Shown: positions 53,364 to 60,873 of the stretch, in pieces | Layout: the number at the start of each line of letters is the position of its first letter | How positions within the stretch are numbered: the first letter of the stretch is position 1 | DNA from: Krasilnikovia cinnamomea | GTDB taxonomy: Bacteria; Actinomycetota; Actinomycetes; Mycobacteriales; Micromonosporaceae | Length of the DNA stretch: 64,000 bases | Direction of reading: 5' to 3' | NCBI RefSeq assembly: GCF_004217545.1 | Contig: NZ_SHKY01000001.1 | Location: 5,766,001-5,830,000 of the forward strand | The notes under the pieces: model-generated | Told to the model about the DNA's origin: nothing | What the model saw: the letters and a program-made list of their open reading frames with translations, nothing else | Database searches by the model: none | Translations under genes and position numbers: made by a program

Positions 53364-53777
53364 TCAGGCCCGTCCGATGAGGATGATCGCCACGATCAGT
53401 CCGTAGATCGCTATGCCTTCCGCCAGGCCCACGATCACCATCGCGCGGCCGAACAGCTCAGGCCGTTCACTCATCGCGGCCAGGGCCGCAGCCCCCGTGT
53501 AGGCGACCGCGATGGCCGCACCGATCGACGACCCCGCCACCGCGATCGCGGCGCCCAGCAGGGCGGCCCAACCCGCGCCCGAGCCACCACCCGCCGCGTC
53601 GGCGGCCTGCGCGGCCGACCCGCTCACGGCCAGCACACCGGCCACGACCGCAGCCGTCAGCAGCGCCGCGTGTACGGCCAGGGCCCGGCGCGCCGGCACC
53701 CTGCGGCGCCGCAACCACCAGCCACCCACCAGGGCAGCCGTGGCCACCACGGCCAGTGTGGTCAACCAGAAAATCAT
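53364..53777 (-). CDS. atpK: V/A-type ATPase proteolipid subunit K (c ring)
   Basis: A 137-residue membrane protein. After two N-terminal hydrophobic stretches (about 1-22 and 35-58) comes the double-helix hairpin: GAAIAVAGSSIGAAIAVAYTG and IVGLAEGIAIYGLIVAI with the ion-binding Glu near residue 120. The residues after Glu are Gly-Ile-Ala, not Ser/Thr as in typical Na+ rings, so a proton-type ring is more likely; this is an inference. The ATG overlaps the stop of subunit I. Confidence 0.9.
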   Translation of the reverse strand: MIFWLTTLAVVATAALVGGWWLRRRRVPARRALAVHAALLTAAVVAGVLAVSGSAAQAADAAGGGSGAGWAALLGAAIAVAGSSIGAAIAVAYTGAAALAAMSERPELFGRAMVIVGLAEGIAIYGLIVAIILIGRA

Positions 53778-55138
53778 CAGGGCACCCCCTCGACCTCGAC
53801 CGTCCAGGGGCGGAACGGCCGCCCCTCTCCCTCGAACACCCGCGAGAACAGCTCGTAGTACTCCAGCCGCAACGCCTGGATGCCGGCGACCAGTGCTTCG
53901 AGACCGAACGTGACCGCGTTGCCCACCACGAACAGCAGCACCGCACCGACCAGGGCGGCCGCCCCGCCAGCGCCCCACAGCACCGTCACGCCGGCCCACA
54001 CCAGCGCCCCGAGCGCCGCATGGGTCAGCCCGAACGCGGCCAGTCGCGCGAACGACACCAGATTCGCGCCGAGCCGGATGACGAGGTCGAACAGCTGTAC
54101 CCCGGTCTGCGCCAGCCCGGCGCCGCCACCGCCGGAGCCCGCGTACAGGCCAGCGCCCGCGAGAATCAGCGCCACCCCGGCCACCACCGCGCCCGGTCCC
54201 GCGATGGCCCAGTGGCCCAGGTAGAGACCCACCGCGAGGGCGCCGAGGCCCGCGAACAACGCCGCCCCCGCGATGCCGGACGGGGCGTACAGGGCCACGC
54301 GGGCGCCACCCTCGCGCCAGCGGTTCACCGTGCCGACCAGGTAACCCACGGCCAGCAGCAGCGCCCCGAGCCCGACACCGGCGGCGAGCAGCCTGACCGG
54401 CTTGTCCAACGGTGACAGCCACTGCACCGGCACGACCCCGGTCGGGCCGAAGAACTCGCCGAGCGCTGCTCCGGCGACAGCGCTCGCCACCCCGGCGCCC
54501 GCCACGAACGGCCACATCCGCCGCAGCCGACGCCATCGGGGCCGGTGGCTGGCCCGCAACACCAGCGCGGCGATCACCAGGAGCATGCCGTGGCCCGCGT
54601 CGGCGAACATCACCCCGAACATGACGATGAAGGCGACCCCGGCGAACACGGTCGGGTCGACATCGGCGTAGGGCACCGTGCCGTACGTGGACACCAGCGG
54701 CGCGAACGAGGCCCGTACGGCGGTGTCCTGGCGAAGAAGCGTGGGTGCGACGGCACCGGGCGGCCGCCGCAACGACACGGCGGCGGCCTCGACCGCGGCC
54801 AGGGTGTCCCGTAGCCGCTCCAGCCGGTCCGCAGGACACCAGCCGGCCCACGCGGCCACACCGTCGTCGGTGACGGCACCGGCGGCGTACCGTTCCAGTT
54901 GGGCCTCGCCGGCCAGCAGGTCCGCACGCCCCGAGCGTGCCAGCGCCACCGGGTCGACGGGGTGGGCCGCCAACCGCGCCGCAGCGGCGGAGCCACCGGT
55001 CCGGCGCAACGCCGCCGCCGCGGCGCCTTCGACCGTGCCGTCCACCGCGTCGTCGAGCTGAACGGCGCCCGACCGGGCCACCCCCACCAGCGCGTCGCGC
55101 AGCCGGTCCACGGGCGCGACGACCGCGATCCGCTGCAT
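53777..55138 (-). CDS. atpI: V/A-type ATPase subunit I (membrane stator), shorter than usual
   Basis: A 453-residue protein, where family members usually reach about 600-700. The missing part is mainly the N-terminal cytoplasmic domain. The remaining soluble part (about 1-170) precedes the conserved FGVMFADAGHG block near 195 and seven or eight transmembrane helices, ending with RLAAFGLTHAALG and the YYELFSRVFEGEGRPFRPW tail. It forms the half-channels beside the rotor ring. ATG 55138 is tentative; ATG 55186 would overlap the C gene by three codons. Neither has a strong ribosome binding site. Confidence 0.88.
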   Translation of the reverse strand: MQRIAVVAPVDRLRDALVGVARSGAVQLDDAVDGTVEGAAAAALRRTGGSAAAARLAAHPVDPVALARSGRADLLAGEAQLERYAAGAVTDDGVAAWAGWCPADRLERLRDTLAAVEAAAVSLRRPPGAVAPTLLRQDTAVRASFAPLVSTYGTVPYADVDPTVFAGVAFIVMFGVMFADAGHGMLLVIAALVLRASHRPRWRRLRRMWPFVAGAGVASAVAGAALGEFFGPTGVVPVQWLSPLDKPVRLLAAGVGLGALLLAVGYLVGTVNRWREGGARVALYAPSGIAGAALFAGLGALAVGLYLGHWAIAGPGAVVAGVALILAGAGLYAGSGGGGAGLAQTGVQLFDLVIRLGANLVSFARLAAFGLTHAALGALVWAGVTVLWGAGGAAALVGAVLLFVVGNAVTFGLEALVAGIQALRLEYYELFSRVFEGEGRPFRPWTVEVEGVP

Positions 55139-55172
55139 CCGTACGGGTTCGCGCCGCGCCGGCCGGCTCCGG

Positions 55173-56096
55173 TCAGTCGATCGCATCGAACACGTCCAGG
55201 AATCCGCCGCCGCGGACGGCCGACGCCAGCGCCACGCGCACCCGCCAGGCATCGGCGGCCAGGACCGCGGCACACCCGACGGCAACCTTCCCGGTGAACC
55301 CCGCGCCCCGGACCAGCTGTAGTCCTTCCTTCTCCACCGTGCCCCACCACCGGGCCTCGGCCCGCCACAGATCCTCCGGCCCGGACACGCCGTCGAGCGC
55401 CCACCTGGCGCGCCGGTCCGCCGCGTCACGCAGCGCGCCGACCGTCGTCGCGGCCAGGCATCCGGGACCGGCCAGCGGGCGCGCCGCGGCGACGGCCGCC
55501 GCATCGAGTGGCCGCCCGCGGATGATCTGCTCGCGGGCGAGGATCAGCAGAGCCGCGCCACCGGCCCAGCCCGCGGCCACCGGGATCCGCTCGGCCACCC
55601 GGCGCAGCCAGACCAGCCGGGGGACGGTCGTGAGCGCCCAGCCGCTGTCCGCGCCCGGATCGCCCCAGAAGGAGTGGGCCAGCGCGTCGCGCAGTTCGGC
55701 CCGGGTCGAGGCCTGCGCCAGCCGGGGCCAGGCCACCGCCAGCGCGCCGAGGTCGAAGGGGTCCGCCGCCGCGCCGCCGTCGCAGCGCAGCACCTGCTCG
55801 TCCACGTTCGCCAGCTCGAACGCGGCAGCCAGCAGGCGTACCGGTGCCGCGGCGGTCCGGGACTGCCACCCGGCGAGCATCCGCAGATGCCACAGGAGGG
55901 TTTGCAGCGTGGCCGTTTCGGCCTGAGCCAGCGTCTGTCCGCGATGCACCTGCCGCCCGTACGGTCCCTCCGCGAGCGCGTCCACGGCGGCGGCGAGGCT
56001 CGGGCAGCCGGCGAGCCGGCGGGTGGCCGCGGGCCCGACGCGGCGCCGGGCCAGGGCCCGGGCCCGCACGGCACCAGCGACCTCGGCGGCGCCCAT
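55173..56096 (-). CDS. atpC: V/A-type ATPase subunit C (d-type)
   Basis: A 307-residue helical protein of the V-type AC39/C family, which links the rotor shaft to the membrane ring. Motifs such as LWHLRMLAGW, FELANVDEQVLRC, ELRDALAHSFWGD and the C-terminal RVRVALASA agree with bacterial C subunits, with the ArgAlaArg-rich N terminus typical of this genome. ATG 56096 overlaps the G-gene stop by one base (TGATG). It is encoded second in the operon. Confidence 0.84.
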   Translation of the reverse strand: MGAAEVAGAVRARALARRRVGPAATRRLAGCPSLAAAVDALAEGPYGRQVHRGQTLAQAETATLQTLLWHLRMLAGWQSRTAAAPVRLLAAAFELANVDEQVLRCDGGAAADPFDLGALAVAWPRLAQASTRAELRDALAHSFWGDPGADSGWALTTVPRLVWLRRVAERIPVAAGWAGGAALLILAREQIIRGRPLDAAAVAAARPLAGPGCLAATTVGALRDAADRRARWALDGVSGPEDLWRAEARWWGTVEKEGLQLVRGAGFTGKVAVGCAAVLAADAWRVRVALASAVRGGGFLDVFDAID

Positions 56097-56581
56097 CACC
56101 GCGCCCCGGTCGGCGCGGGCCGGTGATCGTGATTCGTCGTGCCGGAGCCGGCGGCGGGTCCGAGGATCTGCTGTGCCTCGATGACCGCCCGATCGACGAG
56201 CGCCGCTCGGCGCTCGGCGGCGCGGCGGTGCACCCGGTCGGCTTCCCGGCGCCCGCCGGTGACGCGTGCCGCAGCCTCGGTCTGGGCGCCGGTCCGCTGG
56301 GCCGTGAACGCCGCCGCGCGCCATTGCGCCCGCGTCGCCTCGGCGTCAGTGACCAACCGCGCGGCCCTTCGGTCGGCGTCGGTCCGGACGGTCTCCGCGG
56401 CTTCACGCGCCGAACGGATCACGTCGGCGGCCTCGGCACGGGTTTCCCGCAGGGCGGCGAACACCGGTGCCAGTTCCTCGATCAGCGCGGTTCGCCGGTC
56501 GACCGGGACCGCGACCGGTGCGGCCGGTCCCGGCGGCCCTGCGGCGCGGAAGCGGTTCAGAATGTCCCGCCAGCCCGGCAT
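56096..56581 (-). CDS. V/A-type ATPase subunit G/H, stalk coiled coil
   Basis: A 161-residue, almost entirely helical Ala/Arg/Glu-rich protein (about 35-140 predicted coiled coil), with a short hydrophilic start (MPGWRDILNRFR). By position at the head of the V-type ATPase operon and by its composition it is the outer-stalk subunit G/H partner of E. ATG 56581 has GGGAGGTGA. Sequence conservation in this family is low, so the call rests on context. Confidence 0.75.
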   Translation of the reverse strand: MPGWRDILNRFRAAGPPGPAAPVAVPVDRRTALIEELAPVFAALRETRAEAADVIRSAREAAETVRTDADRRAARLVTDAEATRAQWRAAAFTAQRTGAQTEAAARVTGGRREADRVHRRAAERRAALVDRAVIEAQQILGPAAGSGTTNHDHRPAPTGAR

Positions 56582-57052
56582 GGTCACCTCCCAGCGGGGT
56601 CGATCCGCTGACACCGCCATCGTCATCCGGGGCTGTGGCGACATCGCAGAGCCGAACGTCCCAGCGCCTCGGGGACTCCGACCGTTCCGCGGCGGATCTA
56701 CCGGATGGCGACCTGCGAAAGGCCTGGCCGATGGGGCAGAACGCCTCTGCGCGCCCGGGCAGTCGGCATTGAATGCTCCAGGCGCGGCCATGGTCGGTAC
56801 CTGCATGGCCAACGGGGGAATCATGACCGGTAAGGCTGCGGCGCCGTCGGCAGACAGCGTTACCCGGGACGGCCAGCGAACCCGACTACCGGACCCGGAT
56901 CGTGTGTCCGCTCAGCTGAAGCCGGTGGTCCCCGGTGCTGACGGGCAGGGGCGGGGGCCGCCCAGCGAGGGACCAATGACCCTGGCCGGTGAACCGCCCC
57001 GAGCGGTGTGCTGAAAGTGGGGAAAAGCCGGAACTGGTGCGGGAGGTGGGTC
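56582..57052. promoter_or_regulatory. Divergent region between the V-type ATPase operon and the stress protein, with a DosR-like box
   Basis: The 471-base region contains no convincing gene. GGGACCAATGACCC at 56969-56982 is a perfect fit to GGGnC-n4-GnCCC with an AT-rich centre, and lies about 70 bases before the universal stress protein start. A longer inverted GTCCC/GGGAC pair lies at 56658-56676 nearer the ATPase promoter. Confidence 0.45.
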
Positions 57053-57961
57053 ATGAGTGACGTCGGCAGGTATCACGTTCAACAGGAGTCCTGGAGTGCT
57101 GGTGCGGGGCCTTCTCGCCCGAGCCGGTACTCCAATGCTCTCCACGGGTATCTCGGAGCCGCAGGCGAGTCGGCCCCGGCCAGGCCTCTTGAGCGCCCGG
57201 TCGCGACGGTCACCGGAACGGTTCTGGTGGGCGTGGATGATTCGCCAGCCAGTTACATGGCGGTCGATCACGCCGCGATCGAAGCGGAAATGCATGGCTG
57301 GGAGCTGCGGCTGTTGCACGTACAGCACGCGAGTGGGCGGCAGGCAACGCACGATGCCAATCTTCAGCTGCTCCACACCGTGACGGAGCGGGTGCATGCC
57401 GCTGCGCCGGCGGTGGCGGTGACCAGCCATCTGGCGACCGGATCGGCGGCGTCGCTGCTGCTCATCGAAGGCGGCAACGCGAACCTGCTCGTCGTCGGAC
57501 ACCGGCACAGCGCGATGGGCACCACGCTGGGACTGAGCGTCGGCGATCGAGTGGCCGCCCAGCATGCGGGAGTCGTCATGGTCGTCCGCATGCCGTACTG
57601 GCCACCCGGGCCTGGATTCGGCGCGCTGCCCCTCGTCGTCGGCGTGGACAACCCGGCATCGCCGACACCGGCGGTCACCTTCGCCCTGCACGAAGCCCGC
57701 CTGCGCGGATGCGAGCTGGTAATGCTGCACGCACAGCCCAACGCCGCGTCCTCGGAGCGGACCGAGACCATCGACGGCGTTCTCGTGCACCACCGGACGG
57801 TCGACGCGGACCCGTCACCGGCGCTGATCGACTACTCACGCCAGGCGGCGGCGGTCGTCGTCGGCCGGCGGGGGATCGGCGTCAACCCAGTGACGATGCT
57901 GGGCTCGGTGAGTCGGGCCATGGTTCAGCACGCCAACTGCCCGGTCTTCCTCGCAAGCTGA
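57053..57961 (+). CDS. Tandem universal stress protein
   Basis: A 302-residue protein with two universal stress protein domains. Domain 1 (about 60-180) reads VLVGVDDSPASYMAVDHA, then LLVVGHRHSAM; domain 2 (about 200-300) reads LVVGVDNPASPTPAV, then VVVGRRGIG and CPVFLAS. Each has the ATP-binding G-x2-G-x9-G-S/T region only in part. A basic, low-complexity 45-residue extension precedes domain 1. ATG 57053 has a GGGAGG site. Tandem USPs are typical members of the actinobacterial DosR regulon; the box upstream supports similar control here. Confidence 0.9.
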   Translation: MSDVGRYHVQQESWSAGAGPSRPSRYSNALHGYLGAAGESAPARPLERPVATVTGTVLVGVDDSPASYMAVDHAAIEAEMHGWELRLLHVQHASGRQATHDANLQLLHTVTERVHAAAPAVAVTSHLATGSAASLLLIEGGNANLLVVGHRHSAMGTTLGLSVGDRVAAQHAGVVMVVRMPYWPPGPGFGALPLVVGVDNPASPTPAVTFALHEARLRGCELVMLHAQPNAASSERTETIDGVLVHHRTVDADPSPALIDYSRQAAAVVVGRRGIGVNPVTMLGSVSRAMVQHANCPVFLAS

Positions 57962-57984
57962 CCAGAACCGAGCTCATCCGATCG

Positions 57985-58735
57985 GCACGGGTCGGCCGAG
58001 GCGCTCCGCTGGCCGCCGCGGTCGTCCTCGCCGCTGTTGCGAACCGCGGTGGGCGTACTCGTCCTCGCCGTGGCCGTTGCCACCGGCCTGCCGACCGGCG
58101 GTTCGGTCCTGCTGGGCGCGGCGGTCGCGGCCGTCGGGCTCACCTTCACCTCACTCACGGCTGTCGCTGCGCAGGTCTTTGACAGCGTACGCGCGGGCTA
58201 CGGCTCGGTCGCGCTGGTGCTCGGAGCTGCGTACGCGCTGCGGGCCGCAGGCGACGCCGGCCACGAGGCGCTGGCCTGGCTGTCCCCGATCGGCTGGGGC
58301 CAGCGCACGTTCCCGTACGCAGGCGATCGCTGGTGGCCGCTGCTGCCGCCGCTTGCCACCGCCGTTCTGTTGATGATCGCTGCGGTGGTGCCGCAGGATC
58401 GCCGCGACTTCGGCGCCGGCCTCGTGCAACCCGGCTCGGACGGGCGGCTGCCACCCGGTCCTTGCGCAACGCCTATGCGCTGGCCTGGCGGCTGCAGCGC
58501 GGAGCGCTGGCGGGATGGGTGATCGGTCTGGGGCTGCTCGGCGCTCTGCGTACGGGTCCATCGGCACCAGCATGGAACAGTACATTCAGGACAATCCCGA
58601 GGTCGCGGACCACCGAGCCACTGCGCGACGTACCGGCGTCGAGGAACTCCGCCACGATCCGACCCCGACCCATGATGGCGGGTTCAGGAAATCCGAGCCC
58701 GGCGCCGGGCGTCCGGCTTGCTGATGCATACCCGT
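57985..58735 (+). pseudogene. Decayed ABC-2 (polyketide antibiotic exporter) permease
   Basis: Three successive frames each contain an expected piece of an antibiotic-exporter permease: PLAAAVVLAAV near 58010, then VALVLGAAYALRAAG, ALAWLSPIGWGQ and RRDFGAGLV near 58200-58430, then LRNAYALAWRLQRGALAGWVIGL near 58460-58550, and MEQYIQDNPEVADH near 58570-58620. Frame changes occur near 58036, 58455 and 58550. The N-terminal half and the partner ATPase gene are missing. This is a pseudogene left by loss of a transporter operon. Confidence 0.7.
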
Positions 58736-58764
58736 CCACTCTCGATTTCCGAACACGTTTCCGC

Positions 58765-58793
58765 TTGTGAGAGAGCTCTATCCGCCGTACTTT
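58765..58793 (+). promoter_or_regulatory. Promoter in repeat copy 1
   Basis: TTGTGA (58765-58770), 17-base spacer, TACTTT (58788-58793). Good match to a housekeeping sigma promoter by spacing and hexamers. Confidence 0.6.
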
Positions 58794-58823
58794 TGAACTA
58801 AATACATGTAAAGGATGTGCAAA

Positions 58824-58901
58824 TTGCACATTGACACTGGCGAGGATAACCCACGTGACACGTTTCCGCTCGTGAGAGATCTCTATCCGCCGTACTTTTG
58901 A
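58824..58901 (+). CDS. Possible 25-residue leader ORF made by the duplication
   Basis: The TTG in repeat copy 1 opens a frame that matches the next gene's first residues (LHID, then GE), but then reads into copy 2 and stops at 58901, before the copy 2 start at 58928. It could act as a leader peptide, or be an untranslated relic. A 13-base perfect palindrome covers its start region. Confidence 0.3.
   Translation: MHIDTGEDNPRDTFPLVRDLYPPYF
58870..58898 (+). promoter_or_regulatory. Promoter in repeat copy 2
   Basis: TCGTGA (58870-58875), 17-base spacer, TACTTT (58893-58898). Same design as copy 1 with one base changed in the -35 hexamer. Confidence 0.6.
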
Positions 58902-58927
58902 ACTAATGCGTGTAAGGGAGGTGCAAA

Positions 58928-59287
58928 TTGCACATTGACAGTGGTGAGTATACCCACGTGTTCGCCTTGGACATGGAGCAGTCTGCCGGCCTCATGCGTC
59001 ACGCGCACGAGGCGTACGCCGTCGCTGTCCGTCATCGTCAACCCGCGATGATCCACGCGAACGACCTCGGGCTCCTGCTGCACGGCTACGCCATGATGCG
59101 CCGTCGGCTGGCCGCTGAGCCGACATCACGGTCCTCGCCGGCGGCCACCCTGAGCACGGTCCCGCAACGAGCCGACAGGCCACCCGAGCGCCCCATCGAC
59201 CACCAGCTGCTGCGAGCACTGCGTGCTGTCGCAACGCGACATGCCGGGCGCGAGGTCTGCCAGGAGACCCAGCAGAAGCAGCCATGA
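58928..59287 (+). CDS. Small protein of unknown function, probable regulator of the SMR operon
   Basis: A 119-residue hydrophilic protein starting at TTG 58928, with AGGGAGG six bases before it. The N terminus is LHIDSGEYTHVFALDMEQS; the middle is helical and His/Arg-rich; I do not recognise a domain. The start codon lies inside the palindrome GTGCAAATTGCAC (58921-58933). Its stop overlaps the transporter start (ATGA), so it is the first gene of the three-gene operon and may regulate it. A TTG start and no family make the exact start uncertain. Confidence 0.6.
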   Translation: MHIDSGEYTHVFALDMEQSAGLMRHAHEAYAVAVRHRQPAMIHANDLGLLLHGYAMMRRRLAAEPTSRSSPAATLSTVPQRADRPPERPIDHQLLRALRAVATRHAGREVCQETQQKQP

Positions 59288-59694
59288 CGGCGTGGCTCCT
59301 GCTCAGCGCGGCGATCCTGTCCGAGGTCATCGCAACAGCGACGCTCACCGCCTCCAACGGTCTGAGCAGCCGAATCCTGACCCTCGTTACGGCCGCCCTC
59401 TACGTCGTCAGCTACGTCTGCTTCGCTCGCGCCCTCAAGGCCGGCATCGAGGTCGGCGTCGCCTACGCCATCTGGTCGGGAGTCGGTACGGCAGCGCTGG
59501 CCATCATCGGCGCAGCGCTGTTCGGCGAGGCGATGACCGCCCGCAAGATCACCGCGATCGTCCTCATCATCGGCGGTGTCACGCTGCTGCACCTCACCGG
59601 CCGGCCGGAGGCGCCGGCCCGGGCGGCCAGCAGTCACGCAGTGAGTCAATCGCTGACCGCCGCGTCCGAGATCGACAGAAGGGCATCACCGTGA
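59284..59694 (+). CDS. Small multidrug resistance (SMR/EmrE) family transporter
   Basis: A 136-residue membrane protein: AWLLLSAAILSEVIATATL (Glu of the SMR motif in helix 1), FARALKAGIEVGVAYAIWSGVGTAALAIIG and a fourth helix VLIIGGVTLLHL, all typical of EmrE/SugE-type pumps, plus a 25-residue hydrophilic tail. SMR proteins export quaternary cations or guanidinium-type compounds by proton antiport. ATG 59284 overlaps the upstream stop. The conserved Glu and WSGxG motif indicate an active family member. Confidence 0.95.
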   Translation: MTAWLLLSAAILSEVIATATLTASNGLSSRILTLVTAALYVVSYVCFARALKAGIEVGVAYAIWSGVGTAALAIIGAALFGEAMTARKITAIVLIIGGVTLLHLTGRPEAPARAASSHAVSQSLTAASEIDRRASP

Positions 59695-60389
59695 CCACGG
59701 CCCAGCATCAACCCAGCCCCCAGAGCATCCAGACCAAGACTGCTCAGTCGCGCGGCACGACTTGGTTTCTCCTGGCCGCGCTGCGCAGGCCCCGCGAGAT
59801 CGGCGCTATCGCCCCGACCGGCCGGGCCCTGGCGGCACAGGCCGCCGGCCTGATCGACACCGCCCGCGCGCCACGCACCGTCGTCGAACTCGGCCCCGGC
59901 AGCGGCACCATCACCCGCGCCATACAGTCCTGGTTGCCTTCCGGCAGCACGTTCTGCACGGTCGAACGCAACACCGCGATGGCGGCCTACCTGACCCAGG
60001 CGTGGCCCGCGCTGAACGTCATCCACGGTGACGCCGCCGACCTGCCCCGCTTGCTCAACGACGTCGGCATCGGACCCGTCGACCTGATCATCAGCGCTCT
60101 GCCCTGGTCACTGATACCACCGCCAGCCCAGGAGCAGATCCTCAGCGGGGTCGCCCAGGTACTGCACCCGCACGGCACCTTCGCCACGGTCATCACTGTC
60201 CCGGTCCGGCCGCTGCCGGCGGCAAGGCAGTTCCGCCGGCGTCTTACCGCGACGTTCGGCGAGGTGACGCGCAGTCCGATCGTCTGGCGCAACGTGCCAC
60301 CCGCACATCTCTGGATCTGCCGCGAGCCACTCAGCTCCGACCCGGACAACGCCGAGGCACCAAGCCCAGCTGCCCAGTCGGCACCGTGA
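59691..60389 (+). CDS. SAM-dependent methyltransferase, phospholipid N-methyltransferase-like
   Basis: A 232-residue class I methyltransferase. The SAM site VVELGPGSGTITRAI (motif I, near residue 63) and a DLIISALPWSL motif IV-like strand are visible, with the family's opening block EIGAIAPTGRALA shared with bacterial phosphatidylethanolamine N-methyltransferases (PmtA type). The GTG start overlaps the SMR stop (GTGA). A small His- or rRNA-type methyltransferase is a possible alternative. Phospholipid methylation next to a cation exporter is a plausible pairing but not shown. Confidence 0.8.
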   Translation: MTTAQHQPSPQSIQTKTAQSRGTTWFLLAALRRPREIGAIAPTGRALAAQAAGLIDTARAPRTVVELGPGSGTITRAIQSWLPSGSTFCTVERNTAMAAYLTQAWPALNVIHGDAADLPRLLNDVGIGPVDLIISALPWSLIPPPAQEQILSGVAQVLHPHGTFATVITVPVRPLPAARQFRRRLTATFGEVTRSPIVWRNVPPAHLWICREPLSSDPDNAEAPSPAAQSAP

Positions 60390-60420
60390 GGGAGCTATAA
60401 GTGCGCGTTAGGTCTGTTTC

Positions 60421-60873
60421 GTGTTTGGGCTGGAGGTCAGGACCGCTGGTCGTGACCGGTTGGATCGGGGCGACGAGGGTGAACTGGCCTTTCTTGGCCG
60501 TGCGACCAGAACGGCAGCGTTGCGGGCTGGGTACGAGCCTCTCAGGCACCACCACGCCTATCTCGATGCTGCAGGCATTACCGCATATGTCGAGGCCATT
60601 GATCCCGCCGGCCGAGCGCTATTCCGCCGCCACGGCTACCGCACCGCCGCCGTATCCGACGCCGACTCCGCGCTGCCTACCGAATTCGACGACGTGGACC
60701 TGCTCATCACCGACGTGATCCTGCCGGACCGTACGGGCGCGGCCATCGCCGACGAGGTGCATCTCCAGCACCTGGCCGCCCGCTGCCGCAGACAAGGCGC
60801 GTTTCGCGCCAACCCGCGGCGGTCAGCTGGCCGCGATGCCTTCCATACCGTTGCCGTCGGCGAAGACGGGTAG
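60421..60873 (+). pseudogene. Chimeric remnant: acetyltransferase end joined to receiver-domain start
   Basis: One open frame contains a GNAT C-terminal piece (HHAYLDAAGITAYVEAIDPAGRALFRRHGYR) and, about 20 residues later, FDDVDLLITDVILPDRTG, which is the middle of a receiver domain with its acceptor Asp. Neither half is complete and no domain boundary or start makes sense. It looks like two decayed genes fused by deletion. Confidence 0.55.

Larger units (their letters stand above)
58754..58960. repeat. Tandem direct repeat of a promoter-leader segment (about 104 bases, two copies)
   Basis: Copy one (58754-58857) and copy two (58859-58960) share CACGTTTCCGCT, the TCTATCCGCCGTACTTTTGAACTA block, and TGCAAATTGCACATTGACA. 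They differ by a small indel around 58801-58806 and a few substitutions. Each copy carries promoter hexamers, a ribosome binding site and a TTG start. Confidence 0.9.

Noticed and set aside
51150..53858. A 902-residue plus-strand open frame across the V-type ATPase genes
   Set aside because: It is antisense to subunits A, E, F and K and has no recognisable domain; the minus-strand genes are unmistakable.
56823..57014. A 63-residue plus-strand frame before the universal stress protein
   Set aside because: It begins after a G-rich stretch but has no hydrophobic or domain pattern and lies in the divergent promoter region.
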